Shown in pieces: positions 35,618-47,555 of a stretch of 64,000 bases of DNA. Location of the stretch: assembly GCF_001984825.2 (NCBI RefSeq), contig NZ_CP043318.1:496001-560000 (forward strand), written 5' to 3'. This DNA is from Enterobacter chengduensis (GTDB lineage Bacteria > Pseudomonadota > Gammaproteobacteria > Enterobacterales > Enterobacteriaceae). Numbering within the stretch: position 1 is the stretch's first letter; every line of letters begins with the position of its first letter. The translations under genes were made by a program, and so were the position numbers. The notes beneath the pieces are model-generated. The model did no database searches. It worked only from the letters and a program-made list of their open reading frames with translations, and was not told the DNA's origin.

Positions 35618-36560
35618 CGTAAGTAAGGCGAGCCTGCCTAAGGCAATTTTTTTAATGGGCCCAACGGCCTCGGGCAAAACGGCGCTCGCCATTGAGCTGC
35701 GTAAAGTTTTGCCTGTAGAGTTGATTAGCGTCGACTCCGCCCTCATCTATCGGGGGATGGACATCGGCACGGCGAAGCCTGACGCAGACGAGCTGCGTGC
35801 GGCACCGCACCGTTTGCTGGATATTCTCGACCCGGCTCAGGCGTACTCCGCAGCGGATTTCCGCCGGGATGCCCTGGGCGAGATGGCCGAGATAACGGCG
35901 GCGGGACGTATACCGCTGTTGGTTGGTGGAACCATGCTTTATTTCAAGGCGCTGCTGGAGGGGTTGTCACCTCTGCCATCTGCGGACCCGGAAATAAGAG
36001 CAAAAATTGAGCAGCAGGCGGCAGAGCAGGGTTGGGACGTTTTGCATCAGCAACTGGCGGAGATTGACCCGGTTGCTGCAGCGCGGATCCATCCAAATGA
36101 TCCGCAAAGGCTTTCCCGGGCACTGGAAGTTTTTTTCATTTCGGGTAAAACTTTAACGGAACTGACGCAAACGTCAGGAGACGCTCTGCCGTATCAGGTG
36201 CATCAGTTCGCCATCGCCCCGGCGAGCCGTGAACTGCTCCATCAGCGAATTGAGCAGCGTTTTCATCAGATGTTAGCTTCAGATTTTGAAGCAGAAGTGC
36301 GGGCGCTCTTTGCCCGTGGAGATTTGCATACGGACATGCCTTCCGTTCGTTGTGTGGGATACCGCCAGATGTGGTCGTATCTTGAAGGTGAGATTTCATA
36401 CGATGAAATGGTTTATAGAGGTGTTTGCGCCACGAGACAGTTAGCGAAGCGCCAGATCACCTGGTTGCGCGGTTGGGAGGGGGTTCACTGGTTAGACAGT
36501 GAAAAACCGCAACAGGCGTTAAACGAAGTGATTGAGGTTGTTGGTGATATCGCTCACTGA
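35610..36560 (+). CDS. miaA: tRNA dimethylallyltransferase MiaA
   Basis: Adds a dimethylallyl group to A37 of tRNAs that read codons starting with U. The 316 residues have the P-loop [14 protein letters not shown] (about 17-30), the [16 protein letters not shown] segment and the substrate loop [10 protein letters not shown]. The start overlaps the mutL end. The codon use and length are normal. The promoters of hfq probably lie within this gene, as in E. coli. Confidence 0.98.
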   Translation: MIDVSKASLPKAIFLMGPTASGKTALAIELRKVLPVELISVDSALIYRGMDIGTAKPDADELRAAPHRLLDILDPAQAYSAADFRRDALGEMAEITAAGRIPLLVGGTMLYFKALLEGLSPLPSADPEIRAKIEQQAAEQGWDVLHQQLAEIDPVAAARIHPNDPQRLSRALEVFFISGKTLTELTQTSGDALPYQVHQFAIAPASRELLHQRIEQRFHQMLASDFEAEVRALFARGDLHTDMPSVRCVGYRQMWSYLEGEISYDEMVYRGVCATRQLAKRQITWLRGWEGVHWLDSEKPQQALNEVIEVVGDIAH

Positions 36561-36633
36561 ATGTGTACAATTGAGACGTATCGTGCGCAATTTTTCAGAA
36601 TCGCAAGGTTCTAAGTACAAAACAAGCATATAA

Positions 36634-36957
<324 letters not shown>

Positions 36958-37031
36958 GGTTTCGCACTGTTATCCACACGGGGAGCCAGGGATCCTGCGT
37001 TCCCCGCTGATCTTTTTAGAGAGGTTTACGC

Positions 37032-38312
37032 TTGTTTGACCGTTATGATGCCGGTGAGCAGGCGGTGCTGGTACACATCTATTTTTCGCAAGACAAAGAT
37101 ATGGAAGACCTCCAGGAGTTTGAATCTCTGGTCTCTTCCGCCGGTGTCGAAGCAATGCAGGTGATTACCGGTAGCCGTAAAGCGCCGCACCCAAAGTATT
37201 TTGTTGGTGAAGGTAAAGCAGTCGAAATTGCGGATGCCGTAAAAGCAGCCGGCGCGTCAGTCGTGTTGTTTGATCATGCGCTGTCTCCAGCCCAGGAGCG
37301 CAACCTGGAAGCCCTTTGCGAATGCCGTGTTATCGATCGCACGGGTTTGATTTTAGATATTTTTGCTCAGCGTGCTCGTACCCACGAGGGGAAACTGCAG
37401 GTTGAGCTGGCGCAGCTGCGCCATCTGGCAACGCGTCTGGTGCGTGGCTGGACACACCTTGAAAGACAAAAAGGCGGGATTGGTTTGCGCGGCCCGGGTG
37501 AAACCCAGCTCGAAACCGACCGTCGTTTGCTTCGTGGCCGAATTACCCAGATCCTCTCGCGTCTGGAACGCGTAGAGAAACAGCGTGAACAGGGGCGTCG
37601 GGCGCGAACCAAAGCGGACATCCCGACGGTGTCGCTGGTGGGTTATACCAACGCCGGTAAATCGACCCTGTTTAACCAGATTACCGAGGCTCAGGTGTAT
37701 GCCGCAGACCAGCTGTTTGCGACCCTGGACCCTACGCTGCGCCGTATTGACGTTGCAGACGTGGGTGAAACGGTGCTGGCGGATACCGTAGGGTTTATCC
37801 GCCACCTGCCGCACGATCTGGTGGCGGCGTTTAAGGCCACCCTGCAGGAGACGCGTCAGGCGACGCTGCTGCTGCACGTGATAGATGCGGCAGACGTGCG
37901 GGTGCAGGAAAACATCGACGCGGTGAACGTGGTGCTCGAAGAAATTGACGCCCACGAGATCCCAACGCTGTTGGTCATGAACAAGATCGATATGCTGGAC
38001 GATTTCGAACCGCGTATCGACCGAGATGAAGAAAACAAACCGATTCGGGTCTGGCTTTCTGCCCAGACCGGTATTGGCGTGCCACTGCTTTTCCAGGCTT
38101 TGACAGAACGTCTTTCCGGTGAGGTGGCTCAGCACACGCTGCGACTGCCGCCACAGGAAGGCAGGCTGCGCAGCCGGTTTTATCAGCTTCAGGCGATAGA
38201 AAAAGAGTGGATGGAGGATGACGGCAGCGTGGGGATGCAGGTGCGTATGCCGATCGTTGACTGGCGTCGCCTCTGTAAACAAGAACCTGCCCTGGCGGAC
38301 TATATCGTCTGA
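37032..38312 (+). CDS. hflX: Ribosome-splitting GTPase HflX
   Basis: GTPase that splits stalled 70S ribosomes under heat stress. The 426 residues have the N-terminal HflX domain, a helical linker (about 150-195), and the G domain with [23 protein letters not shown] and NKIDML. The start is the TTG at 37032 (then FDRYDAGEQ), seven bases after GAGAGG; no ATG or GTG would give the conserved N terminus. It sits between hfq and hflK. Confidence 0.95.
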   Translation: MFDRYDAGEQAVLVHIYFSQDKDMEDLQEFESLVSSAGVEAMQVITGSRKAPHPKYFVGEGKAVEIADAVKAAGASVVLFDHALSPAQERNLEALCECRVIDRTGLILDIFAQRARTHEGKLQVELAQLRHLATRLVRGWTHLERQKGGIGLRGPGETQLETDRRLLRGRITQILSRLERVEKQREQGRRARTKADIPTVSLVGYTNAGKSTLFNQITEAQVYAADQLFATLDPTLRRIDVADVGETVLADTVGFIRHLPHDLVAAFKATLQETRQATLLLHVIDAADVRVQENIDAVNVVLEEIDAHEIPTLLVMNKIDMLDDFEPRIDRDEENKPIRVWLSAQTGIGVPLLFQALTERLSGEVAQHTLRLPPQEGRLRSRFYQLQAIEKEWMEDDGSVGMQVRMPIVDWRRLCKQEPALADYIV

Positions 38313-38368
38313 TCGGAAAGGGGATGCCTGAATAATTCGCCCTTGCATAACAAATATGGAGCATATAC

Positions 38369-39628
38369 ATGGCGTGGAATCAGCCCGGTAATAACGGACA
38401 AGACCGCGACCCGTGGGGAAGCAGCAAACCTGGCGGCAACTCTGAGGGAAATGGCAACAAAGGTGGTCGCGAGCAGGGGCCGCCGGATCTGGATGATATC
38501 TTCCGCAAGCTGAGCAAGAAGCTTGGTGGCCTTGGCGGAGGAAAAGGTTCTGGCTCGGGTGGCAACTCCACTCAGAGTCCGCGCCCACCGATGGGTGGCC
38601 GCGTTGTAGGTATCGTGGCCGCTGCGGTGGTCATCATCTGGGCAGCCAGCGGGTTCTACACCATTAAAGAAGCAGAACGCGGCGTGGTCACCCGTTTCGG
38701 TAAGTTCAGCCATCTGGTTGAGCCGGGCCTGAACTGGAAACCGACCTTCATTGACGACGTGACCGCGGTCAACGTGGAGTCCGTCCGTGAACTGGCGGCC
38801 TCCGGCGTGATGCTGACCTCTGATGAAAACGTGGTGCGCGTCGAGATGAACGTGCAGTACCGCGTGACCGACCCTGAGCGTTATCTGTTTAGCGTGACCA
38901 GCGCCGATGACAGCCTGCGTCAGGCGACCGACAGCGCCCTGCGTGGTGTGATCGGTAAATACACCATGGACCGCATCCTGACCGAGGGTCGTACCGTTAT
39001 TCGTAGCGATACCCAGCGCGAGCTGGAAGAGACCATTCGTCCGTACAACATGGGTATTACCCTGCTGGACGTCAACTTCCAGGCTGCGCGTCCGCCGGAA
39101 GAGGTGAAAGCCGCCTTTGACGATGCGATTGCTGCGCGTGAAAACGAACAGCAGTACATCCGTGAAGCAGAAGCGTACACCAACGAAGTCCAGCCACGCG
39201 CTAACGGCCAGGCGCAGCGTATTCTGGAAGAAGCGCGCGCGTACAAGACGCAGACCATTCTGGAAGCGCAGGGTGAAGTGGCTCGCTTCGCGAAGATCCT
39301 GCCGGAATATAAAGCGGCACCGGAAATTACCCGTGAGCGTCTCTATATCGAGACCATGGAAAAAGTGCTGAGCCACACCCGCAAAGTGTTGGTTAACGAC
39401 AATAAAGGTGGAAACCTGATGGTTCTGCCGCTGGATCAGATGCTGAAAGGCAATGCTGCGCCAGCCGCGAAAGGCGACACCAGCGGCGCGAACAACCTGC
39501 TGCGTCTGCCGCCTGCCTCAACGGGCAGCGCCAGCACGAACACAACGCCTTCTTCGAACGATGGTGACATTATGGACCAACGCCGTGCTAACGCGCAGCG
39601 TAACGACTACCAGCGTCAGGGGGAATAA
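38369..39628 (+). CDS. hflK: Membrane protease modulator HflK
   Basis: SPFH-domain protein that with HflC forms a large periplasmic cage around the FtsH protease. The 419 residues begin with a Gly/Asn-rich cytoplasmic part, a single membrane helix at about 80-98 (VGIVAAAVVIIWAASG), the SPFH domain, a coiled coil and a Ser/Thr/Asn-rich tail. The start has GGAG upstream. It is two bases from hflC, so the two are coupled. Confidence 0.97.
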   Translation: MAWNQPGNNGQDRDPWGSSKPGGNSEGNGNKGGREQGPPDLDDIFRKLSKKLGGLGGGKGSGSGGNSTQSPRPPMGGRVVGIVAAAVVIIWAASGFYTIKEAERGVVTRFGKFSHLVEPGLNWKPTFIDDVTAVNVESVRELAASGVMLTSDENVVRVEMNVQYRVTDPERYLFSVTSADDSLRQATDSALRGVIGKYTMDRILTEGRTVIRSDTQRELEETIRPYNMGITLLDVNFQAARPPEEVKAAFDDAIAARENEQQYIREAEAYTNEVQPRANGQAQRILEEARAYKTQTILEAQGEVARFAKILPEYKAAPEITRERLYIETMEKVLSHTRKVLVNDNKGGNLMVLPLDQMLKGNAAPAAKGDTSGANNLLRLPPASTGSASTNTTPSSNDGDIMDQRRANAQRNDYQRQGE

Positions 39629-39630
39629 GG

Positions 39631-40635
39631 ATGCGTAAGTCAGTTATTGCGATCATCGTCATCGTACTGGTCGTGCTTTATACCTCGATCTTTGTGGTGA
39701 AAGAGGGCGAGCGTGGGATCAAATTCCAGTTCAGCAGCGTCGTGCGTGATGGCGACAAGCGCCCGGTGATTTACGAGCCGGGTCTGCACTTCAAGGTGCC
39801 GTTCATTCAGTCGGTGAAAACCCTTGATGCGCGTATCCAGACCATGGATAACCAGGCCGACCGTTTCGTGACCAAAGAGAAGAAAGACCTGATCGTTGAT
39901 TCCTACATCAAATGGCGCATCAGCGATTTCAGCCGTTACTTCCTGGCAACGGGCGGCGGCGACGTTTCTCAGGCCGAAGTGCTGCTGAAGCGTAAATTCT
40001 CTGACCGTCTGCGTTCTGAAATTGGTCGTCTGGATGTGAAAGACATCGTGACCGACTCCCGCGGTCGTCTGACTCTGGAAGTGCGCGATGCGCTGAACTC
40101 CGGAACCGCGGGCACGGAAGACGAAGTGGAAACGCCAGCAGCGGATGATGCGATTGCCAAAGCGGCTGAACGCGTTCAGGCGGAAACCAACGGCAAAGTG
40201 CCGGTGATCAACCCGAACAGTATGGCTGCGCTGGGTATCGAAGTGGTGGACGTGCGTATCAAGCAGATCAACCTCCCGGCAGAAGTGTCCGAGGCGATTT
40301 ACAACCGTATGCGCGCCGAGCGTGAAGCGGTAGCCCGTCGTCACCGTTCACAGGGCCAGGAAGAGGCTGAGAAGCTGCGTGCGGCAGCGGACTATGAAGT
40401 CACCAAGACGCTGGCGGAATCTGAGCGTCAGGGCCGTATCCTGCGCGGTGAAGGTGATGCCGAAGCGGCGAAGCTGTTCGCGGACGCCTTCAGCCAGGAT
40501 CCTGACTTCTACGCCTTTATCCGTAGCCTGCGCGCTTACGAGAATAGCTTCCAGAGCAACCAGGATGTGATGGTGCTCAGCCCGGACAGCGATTTCTTCC
40601 GTTATATGAAGACGCCGACCAACGCTACGCGATAA
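39631..40635 (+). CDS. hflC: Membrane protease modulator HflC
   Basis: Partner of HflK in the FtsH complex. The 334 residues have an N-terminal membrane helix (residues 4-22, VIAIIVIVLVVLYTSIFVV), the SPFH domain beginning at GERGIKFQF, and a long Ala/Glu/Arg-rich coiled coil with REAVARRHRSQGQEEAEKL. Its length equals the E. coli protein. A terminator follows. Confidence 0.97.
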   Translation: MRKSVIAIIVIVLVVLYTSIFVVKEGERGIKFQFSSVVRDGDKRPVIYEPGLHFKVPFIQSVKTLDARIQTMDNQADRFVTKEKKDLIVDSYIKWRISDFSRYFLATGGGDVSQAEVLLKRKFSDRLRSEIGRLDVKDIVTDSRGRLTLEVRDALNSGTAGTEDEVETPAADDAIAKAAERVQAETNGKVPVINPNSMAALGIEVVDVRIKQINLPAEVSEAIYNRMRAEREAVARRHRSQGQEEAEKLRAAADYEVTKTLAESERQGRILRGEGDAEAAKLFADAFSQDPDFYAFIRSLRAYENSFQSNQDVMVLSPDSDFFRYMKTPTNATR

Positions 40636-40657
40636 ACTCAGGCTCGTTTGAGTATTC

Positions 40658-40692
40658 AAACCACCGCTCTCAACGGAGCGGTGGTTTTCTTT
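40658..40692 (+). terminator. Terminator after hflC
   Basis: A perfect 12-bp stem (AAACCACCGCTC 40658-40669, loop TCAACG, GAGCGGTGGTTT 40676-40687) is followed by TCTTTT. It ends the nnr-to-hflC block; the ribosome site of yjeT begins just after it. Confidence 0.92.
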
Positions 40693-40706
40693 TATGAGGA
40701 ATAAAA

Positions 40707-40904
40707 ATGAATTCAACGATCTGGCTCGCACTGGCTCTGGTCCTGGTGCTGGAAGGTCTTGGACCGATGCTCTATCCGCGCGCCTGGCGTCGAATGATCG
40801 CCACGATGAGCAGTCTTCCCGATAATATTTTGCGTCGTTTTGGCGGCGGTCTTGTGGTTGCGGGCATCGTGATCTACTACATGTTGAGGAAAACGATTGG
40901 CTGA
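40707..40904 (+). CDS. yjeT: DUF2065 membrane protein YjeT
   Basis: A 65-residue inner-membrane protein with two predicted helices (about 4-21 and 44-60) flanking a basic loop (YPRAWRRM). It belongs to DUF2065, whose function is unknown; in E. coli it follows hflC in the same place. GAGGA precedes the ATG. The strong terminator lies between it and hflC, so it may depend on readthrough. Confidence 0.9.
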   Translation: MNSTIWLALALVLVLEGLGPMLYPRAWRRMIATMSSLPDNILRRFGGGLVVAGIVIYYMLRKTIG

Positions 40905-40986
40905 TCAAAAAGTGGTCGGATTTGGGATATTCTGAGGTCAAAAAGTGCTGTATATCTGAAAAAGCGATGGTAGAATCCATTTTTAA

Positions 40987-42306
<1,320 letters not shown>

Positions 42307-42316
42307 TGATGGTTTC

Positions 42317-42385
42317 GCCCGGCGGCGCTGCGCTTGCCGGGCCTACAAAACCCATCGTAGGCCGGATGAGCAACGCGTATCCGGC
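42317..42385. repeat. Paired REP elements (BIME-like) after purA
   Basis: Two inverted REP units: GCCCGGCGGCGCTGCGCTTG to GGCCTAC (42317-42346) and GTAGGCCGGATGAGCAACGC to TCCGGC (42357-42385), facing each other across ten bases. The second is followed by TTTTTT and can work as the purA terminator. Confidence 0.8.
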
Positions 42386-42507
42386 TTTTTTATCCTCCGT
42401 TCTCCTTTCAGTTCAAATAAATTAGCCGCTATCTATCTGGCTGGTTTATCATCATTAATGAATATCTCTGCGGTTTGACCGCGTTTTCCCTTTTTCCTGA
42501 GGTTGAT

Positions 42508-42933
42508 GTGCAGTTAACAAGTTTCACCGATTACGGCTTACGTGCGCTGATTTACATGGCGTCGTTACCTGATGGGAAGATGACCAGCATCTCTGAAGTC
42601 ACAGAGGTCTACGGCGTATCCCGTAATCATATGGTCAAAATAATCAATCAACTTAGTCGTGCCGGATACGTTGCTGCCGTCCGCGGGAAGAATGGTGGGA
42701 TCCGTCTCGGTAAACCGGCGCAGAGTATTCGTGTTGGCGATGTGGTACGTGAACTGGAGCCGCTGTCTCTGGTGAACTGCAGCAGCGAGTTCTGCCACAT
42801 TACGCCCGCTTGCCGCCTGAAAAAGGCGCTTTCAAAGGCCGTGCAAAGTTTTCTCATGGAACTGGATAACTACACGCTGGCCGATTTGGTTGAAGAGAAT
42901 CAACCGCTTTATAAATTATTGCTGGTGGAATGA
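42508..42933 (+). CDS. nsrR: Nitric-oxide-sensing repressor NsrR
   Basis: Rrf2-family repressor that senses nitric oxide through an iron-sulfur cluster. The 141 residues have an N-terminal winged helix ([20 protein letters not shown]) and the three conserved cysteines in [15 protein letters not shown] (about 90-103). The start is the GTG at 42508 ([12 protein letters not shown] follows), five bases after GAGG; this is the family start. The gene heads the nsrR-rnr-rlmB series and is 38 bp before rnr. Confidence 0.95.
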   Translation: MQLTSFTDYGLRALIYMASLPDGKMTSISEVTEVYGVSRNHMVKIINQLSRAGYVAAVRGKNGGIRLGKPAQSIRVGDVVRELEPLSLVNCSSEFCHITPACRLKKALSKAVQSFLMELDNYTLADLVEENQPLYKLLLVE

Positions 42934-42971
42934 AGAAAACGTCCACCGGAGCTGACAACGGAGGAACCGAC

Positions 42972-45416
42972 ATGTCACATGATCCTTTCCAGGAACGCGA
43001 AGCCGAAAAATACGCGAATCCTATTCCCAGCCGCGAGTTCATCATTGAACACTTAACAAAACGCGAAAAACCCGCCAATCGTGAAGAACTTGCCGTAGAA
43101 TTAAACATTGAAGGTGAAGAGCAAATTGAAGCCCTTCGCCGCCGCCTGCGCGCGATGGAGCGTGACGGGCAGCTGGTCTTTACCCGCCGCCAGTGCTACG
43201 CGCTGCCAGAACGCCTCGATCTGCTGAAAGGGACCGTCATTGGTCACCGCGATGGCTTCGGCTTCCTGCGCGTGGAAGGCCGTAAAGACGATCTCTACCT
43301 CTCATCTGAACAGATGAAAATGTGCATCCACGGCGACCAGATCCTGGCGCAGCCGCTGGGCGCTGACCGTAAAGGCCGCCGCGAAGCGCGCGTGGTCCGC
43401 GTGCTGGTGCCAAAAACCAGCCAGATTGTTGGCCGCTATTTTACCGACGCGGGCGTGGGCTTTGTGGTGCCGGACGACAGCCGTCTGAGCTTCGACATCC
43501 TGATTCCGCCTGAAGAGGTAATGGGCGCGCGCATGGGTTTTGTGGTGGTGGTGGAACTCACCCAGCGCCCAACCCGCCGCACCAAAGCGGTCGGTAAAAT
43601 CGTGGAAGTCTTAGGCGATAACATGGGCACCGGCATGGCCGTTGATATGGCGCTGCGCACCCACGAGATTCCGTACATCTGGCCGAAAGCGGTTGAAGAG
43701 CAGATCGAAAGCCTGCGCGAAGAAGTGCCGGAAGAGTCTAAAGCGGGCCGCGTGGATCTGCGCTCCCTGCCGCTGGTCACGATCGACGGTGAAGATGCTC
43801 GCGACTTCGATGACGCCGTTTACTGCGAGAAAAAACGCGGTGGCGGCTGGCGTCTGTGGGTAGCGATTGCAGACGTCAGCTACTATGTTCGTCCGCACAC
43901 TCCGCTGGATAACGAAGCCCGCAGCCGCGGTACCTCGGTCTACTTCCCGTCGCAGGTTGTGCCGATGCTGCCGGAAGTGCTGTCTAACGGCCTGTGCTCC
44001 CTGAACCCGCAGGTTGACCGCCTCTGTATGGTTTGCGAGATGACCATCTCCAACAAAGGGCGCTTAACCGGATACAAATTCTACGAAGCGGTGATGAGCT
44101 CGCACGCGCGTCTGACCTACACCAAGGTCTGGCATATGCTGCAGGGCGACCAGGATCTGCGCGAACAGTACGCGCCGCTGGTCAAACACATCGAAGAACT
44201 GCATAACCTCTACAAAACGCTGGATCAGGCGCGCGAAGAGCGCGGCGGGATCTCGTTTGAGAGCGAAGAAGCGAAATTCATTTTCAACGCAGAACGCCGC
44301 ATCGAGCGTATCGAGCAGACCCAGCGTAACGATGCGCACAAGCTGATCGAAGAGTGTATGATCCTGGCGAACATCTCGGCGGCACGTTTCGTTGAGAAAG
44401 CCAAAGAGCCTGCGCTGTTCCGTATTCACGATAAACCGTCGACGGAAGCCATCACCGCGTTCCGCTCCGTGCTGGCTGAACTGGGTCTGGAACTGCCTGG
44501 CGGCAACAAGCCGGAGCCGCGCGATTACGCCGAGCTGCTGGAGTCCATTAGCGACCGTCCTGACGCAGAAATGCTGCAGACGATGCTGCTGCGCTCTATG
44601 AAGCAGGCGATTTACGATCCGGAAAACCGGGGACACTTCGGCCTCGCGCTGCAGTCTTACGCCCACTTTACGTCGCCGATTCGTCGTTATCCTGACCTCT
44701 CTCTGCACCGTGCGATCAAGTATCTGCTGGCGCAGGAGCAGGGCCATAAAGGAAACACGACTGAAACCGGTGGCTACCACTATTCGATGGAAGAGATGCT
44801 GCAGCTGGGTCAGCACTGTTCCATGACCGAACGCCGTGCCGATGAAGCCACGCGCGACGTGGCGGACTGGCTGAAGTGTGACTTTATGCTCGACCAGGTG
44901 GGTAACGTCTTCAAAGGCGTGATTGCCAGCGTGACCGGCTTTGGCTTCTTCGTGCGTCTGGACGAACTGTTCATCGACGGTCTGGTGCACGTCTCCAGCC
45001 TGGATAACGATTATTACCGCTTCGATCAGGTTGGCCAGCGCCTGATTGGCGAATCGGGCGGCCAGACCTATCGTCTGGGCGACCGTGTCGAAGTGAAGGT
45101 CGAAGCCGTGAATATGGACGACCGTAAAATCGACTTCAGCCTGATCTCCAGCGAGCGTGCGCCGCGCAACGTCGGTAAAACCGAGCGTGAACGGGCGAAA
45201 AAAGGCGGAAACGGTAAGCCGGGCGGCGGTAAACGTCGTCAGGCTGGCAAGAAGGTGAACTTCGAGCCGGACAGCGCGTTCCGCGGCGAGAAGAAACAGA
45301 AGCCGAAGGCGGCGAAGAAAGAAGCCCGTTCAGCGAAGAAACCTTCCGCGAAGACGCAGAAAATAGCGGCCGCCACCAAAGCGAAGCGCGCAGCGAAGAA
45401 AAAGCAGGCGGAGTAA
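42972..45416 (+). CDS. rnr: Ribonuclease R
   Basis: Processive 3'-to-5' exoribonuclease that degrades structured RNA. The 814 residues have an N-terminal helix-turn-helix and two cold-shock domains, the RNB catalytic domain ([19 protein letters not shown]), a C-terminal S1 domain ([19 protein letters not shown]) and a long Lys/Ala-rich basic tail. The ATG at 42972 with GGAGG seven bases ahead is the family start [10 protein letters not shown]; the ORF extends 14 codons further up. It follows nsrR. Confidence 0.97.
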   Translation: MSHDPFQEREAEKYANPIPSREFIIEHLTKREKPANREELAVELNIEGEEQIEALRRRLRAMERDGQLVFTRRQCYALPERLDLLKGTVIGHRDGFGFLRVEGRKDDLYLSSEQMKMCIHGDQILAQPLGADRKGRREARVVRVLVPKTSQIVGRYFTDAGVGFVVPDDSRLSFDILIPPEEVMGARMGFVVVVELTQRPTRRTKAVGKIVEVLGDNMGTGMAVDMALRTHEIPYIWPKAVEEQIESLREEVPEESKAGRVDLRSLPLVTIDGEDARDFDDAVYCEKKRGGGWRLWVAIADVSYYVRPHTPLDNEARSRGTSVYFPSQVVPMLPEVLSNGLCSLNPQVDRLCMVCEMTISNKGRLTGYKFYEAVMSSHARLTYTKVWHMLQGDQDLREQYAPLVKHIEELHNLYKTLDQAREERGGISFESEEAKFIFNAERRIERIEQTQRNDAHKLIEECMILANISAARFVEKAKEPALFRIHDKPSTEAITAFRSVLAELGLELPGGNKPEPRDYAELLESISDRPDAEMLQTMLLRSMKQAIYDPENRGHFGLALQSYAHFTSPIRRYPDLSLHRAIKYLLAQEQGHKGNTTETGGYHYSMEEMLQLGQHCSMTERRADEATRDVADWLKCDFMLDQVGNVFKGVIASVTGFGFFVRLDELFIDGLVHVSSLDNDYYRFDQVGQRLIGESGGQTYRLGDRVEVKVEAVNMDDRKIDFSLISSERAPRNVGKTERERAKKGGNGKPGGGKRRQAGKKVNFEPDSAFRGEKKQKPKAAKKEARSAKKPSAKTQKIAAATKAKRAAKKKQAE

Positions 45417-45420
45417 TTTT

Positions 45421-45457
45421 CCCCTCACCCGGACCCTCTCCCCAGTGGGGAGAGGGG
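45421..45457. repeat. Palindromic intergenic repeat, copy 3 (inverted orientation)
   Basis: CCCCTCACCCGGA followed by a perfect 10-bp stem (CCCTCTCCCC 45434-45443, loop AGT, GGGGAGAGGG 45447-45456). It is the reverse complement layout of copy 1, with the CCTCACCC arm on the left. It lies between rnr and rlmB and may weaken readthrough. Confidence 0.8.
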
Positions 45458-45481
45458 TAATATTTATTACGAGAACCATCA

Positions 45482-46216
45482 ATGAGTGAAATGATTTACG
45501 GCATCCACGCGGTGCAGGCCCTTCTTGAGCGCGCACCGGAGCGTTTTCAGGAAGTCTTTATTCTGAAAGGGCGTGAAGATAAGCGTCTGATGCCGCTGAT
45601 CCACGCGCTGGAAGCGCAGGGCGTGGTGATCCAGCTGGCAAACCGCCAGTTCCTGGATGAGAAAAGCGACGGTGCGGTGCACCAGGGCATTATTGCCCGC
45701 GTGAAGCCGGGGCGTCAGTATCAGGAAAACGATCTGCCGGATCTGATCGCTGAACTGGAGAATCCGTTCTTCCTGATCCTCGACGGCGTTACCGATCCGC
45801 ACAACCTCGGCGCGTGCCTGCGCAGCGCCGATGCGGCGGGCGTGCACGCGGTGATCGTGCCGAAAGATCGCTCTGCGCAGCTCAACGCTACGGCGAAAAA
45901 AGTGGCCTGCGGCGCGGCGGAAAACGTACCGCTGATCCGCGTGACCAACCTGGCGCGCACCATGCGTCTGCTGCAGGAAGAGAACATCTGGATCGTCGGC
46001 ACCGCCGGTGAAGCGGATCATACCCTGTACCAGAGCAAAATGACCGGCCGTCTGGCGCTGGTGATGGGTGCGGAAGGTGAAGGCATGCGCCGTCTGACGC
46101 GCGAGCACTGCGACGAGCTGATCAGCATCCCGATGGCGGGCAGCGTGTCGTCCCTGAACGTGTCTGTTGCAACGGGCATCTGCCTGTTTGAAGCGGTGCG
46201 CCAGCGGGGAGAATAA
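45482..46216 (+). CDS. rlmB: 23S rRNA (Gm2251) 2'-O-methyltransferase RlmB
   Basis: SPOUT-class enzyme that methylates G2251 in the peptidyl-transferase P loop of 23S rRNA. The 244 residues have an N-terminal substrate-binding domain ([13 protein letters not shown]) and the three SPOUT motifs: [33 protein letters not shown] and [20 protein letters not shown]. It closes the nsrR-rnr-rlmB series and has a strong terminator. Confidence 0.97.
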   Translation: MSEMIYGIHAVQALLERAPERFQEVFILKGREDKRLMPLIHALEAQGVVIQLANRQFLDEKSDGAVHQGIIARVKPGRQYQENDLPDLIAELENPFFLILDGVTDPHNLGACLRSADAAGVHAVIVPKDRSAQLNATAKKVACGAAENVPLIRVTNLARTMRLLQEENIWIVGTAGEADHTLYQSKMTGRLALVMGAEGEGMRRLTREHCDELISIPMAGSVSSLNVSVATGICLFEAVRQRGE

Positions 46217-46221
46217 ACAGC

Positions 46222-46255
46222 AAGGCCGTCCACAGGACGGCCTTTAGTGTTTTCT
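46222..46255 (+). terminator. Terminator of rlmB
   Basis: A perfect 10-bp stem (AAGGCCGTCC 46222-46231, loop ACA, GGACGGCCTT 46235-46244) is followed by TAGTGTTTTCT. It is directly before the split repeat that holds the insertion sequence. Confidence 0.88.
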
Positions 46256-46270
46256 CCCTCTCCCCGTGGG
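46256..46270. repeat. Left half of palindromic repeat copy 4, with target duplication GTGGG
   Basis: CCCTCTCCCC (46256-46265) plus GTGGG (46266-46270) is the left arm and loop of the intergenic palindrome. The right half resumes at 47561 (AGAGGGCCGGGGTGAGGG). GTGGG is repeated on the other side of the insertion sequence (47556-47560). Confidence 0.88.
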
Positions 46271-47555
46271 TGTACGGTCCGGGGACATGGTAGACAGGTG
46301 TTCGGGGACATGGTGAACACTTTTTAACATCCTTTACCCATGGTGATCGACTTTTTCTTCAGGTCGATCACCCCCACTTTCGTGCTGTACCACCACACTT
46401 CATAGCAGCCATCCTCCTGCGTCTCCTTCAGCCCCACCCGTTCTCCCCTGAACGCCTTTCCTGCATTCAGACTGGCTCCCTGTAAGCTCAGCTTCCCGCT
46501 GATATCCACTTTCCTGACCAGCACACCTTCATCGTATTCCGGGGGCGTCACGCTGCCGCTGTACTGCCGCGCAGACGGCTGATAGCGTGAGGCCGGGACC
46601 GCCATATCCAGCGCCTCGTGCGGGCGTTCAAGGTTATAGACCGTCCGCCAGTGGTCAAAGGCACGCTGCAGCTCGCCGCTGTCCGCGAACCATTTCCCCT
46701 GCAGCACTTCCGCCTTCAGGCTGCGGTGAAAACGCTCCAGCTTGCCCTGCGTCTGCGGATGATATGGCCGGGAGTGACCCACCTTAATACCCAGACGCAT
46801 CAGCCACAGCTCCAGCGCCGTCCAGATGCCGGTTGTGTCGCCCCACGGTGAGCCGTTATCCATCGTCATCCGGTCCGGCAGGCCGTAGCGTTCAAAGACG
46901 CTGACCAGCTGTTGCTGCACGGTCTCACGCCGTTCATCGGTACAGTGTGTGAGGCACAGGGAAAAACGGGAGTGGTCGTCGAGCAGGGTGAGCGGATGGC
47001 AGCGGCCGCCGCCAAAGGGGAAGTGCCCCTTAAAATCCATCTGCCAGAGCCGGTTCGGGGCGTCATGTTCGAACCGTCCGGTGGCCGGAATACCCGGAGC
47101 CGTGCCGGGCAGCAGGCCGTGACGGGCCATCAGGTTATGGACAGTGCTGAAGGCAGGCATACGGTGTCCCTGGTCTTCCAGCCAGCGCTTAATCTTGCGG
47201 GCGCCCCAGCGTTCATGACGGTCATGGGCCATGCGCAGCAGGGCGGTGACGTCGTCAGACGAGCGGTTGGGGGAATGATGCGGCGTGCGGGGGCGGTCCT
47301 GCAGGCCGGGTTCGCCCTCGACAGCCCAGCGCTGAAGCCACTTGTAGCCGGTAGCAGGTGAAATGCCGTAGCGGCGGCAGAGGGAACGGATGTTCGCCCC
47401 GTCCTGCGAGGCGAACAAAACAAACTCGGTACGTAATGACATGGTATCTCTCGCATCCCACGGCATAAGCGACTCCATAAACGGGTTCTTATGCCTTAGT
47501 TGTAAGTGTCTACCATGTCCCCGAACAAGTGTTCACTATGTCCCCGGACTGTACA
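46271..47555 (-). mobile_element. Complete IS481-family insertion sequence, 1285 bp
   Basis: The element begins TGTACGGTCCGGGGACATGG and ends with a sequence whose reverse complement is TGTACAGTCCGGGGACATAG, so the inverted repeats match at 18 of the first 20 positions. The ends TGT and ACA are typical of the family. It carries one intact transposase gene on the minus strand and is flanked by a 5-bp direct repeat GTGGG. Each end has a second inner copy of the core GGGGACATGGT, 23 bp inside the first. Undamaged ends, gene and target repeat point to a recent insertion. Confidence 0.93.
46324..47466 (-). CDS. IS481-family transposase
   Basis: A 380-residue DDE transposase. The N-terminal helix-turn-helix (SLCRRYGISPATGYKWLQRW, about 28-47) binds the ends; the central integrase-core domain holds the probable catalytic residues D144 (QMDFKGHF), D203 (TMDNGSPWGD) and E244 (GKLERFHRSL), with the HSRPYHPQTQ motif of the family before the last one. 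A C-terminal beta-rich domain follows. The start MPWDARDT at 47466 has GGAG six bases ahead; another ATG is four codons upstream. The frame is intact, so the element may be active. Confidence 0.93.
   Translation of the reverse strand: MPWDARDTMSLRTEFVLFASQDGANIRSLCRRYGISPATGYKWLQRWAVEGEPGLQDRPRTPHHSPNRSSDDVTALLRMAHDRHERWGARKIKRWLEDQGHRMPAFSTVHNLMARHGLLPGTAPGIPATGRFEHDAPNRLWQMDFKGHFPFGGGRCHPLTLLDDHSRFSLCLTHCTDERRETVQQQLVSVFERYGLPDRMTMDNGSPWGDTTGIWTALELWLMRLGIKVGHSRPYHPQTQGKLERFHRSLKAEVLQGKWFADSGELQRAFDHWRTVYNLERPHEALDMAVPASRYQPSARQYSGSVTPPEYDEGVLVRKVDISGKLSLQGASLNAGKAFRGERVGLKETQEDGCYEVWWYSTKVGVIDLKKKSITMGKGC

Noticed and set aside
37353..38588. A 411-codon open frame antisense to hflX and the start of hflK
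   Set aside because: It spans a gene border of two certain genes, is rich in His, Arg and Gln and shows no domain; it is a by-product of biased codons on the true strand.
38300..39376. A 358-codon open frame antisense to hflK
   Set aside because: It overlaps a certain SPFH gene, its translation is of low complexity and it has no neighbours in operon order.
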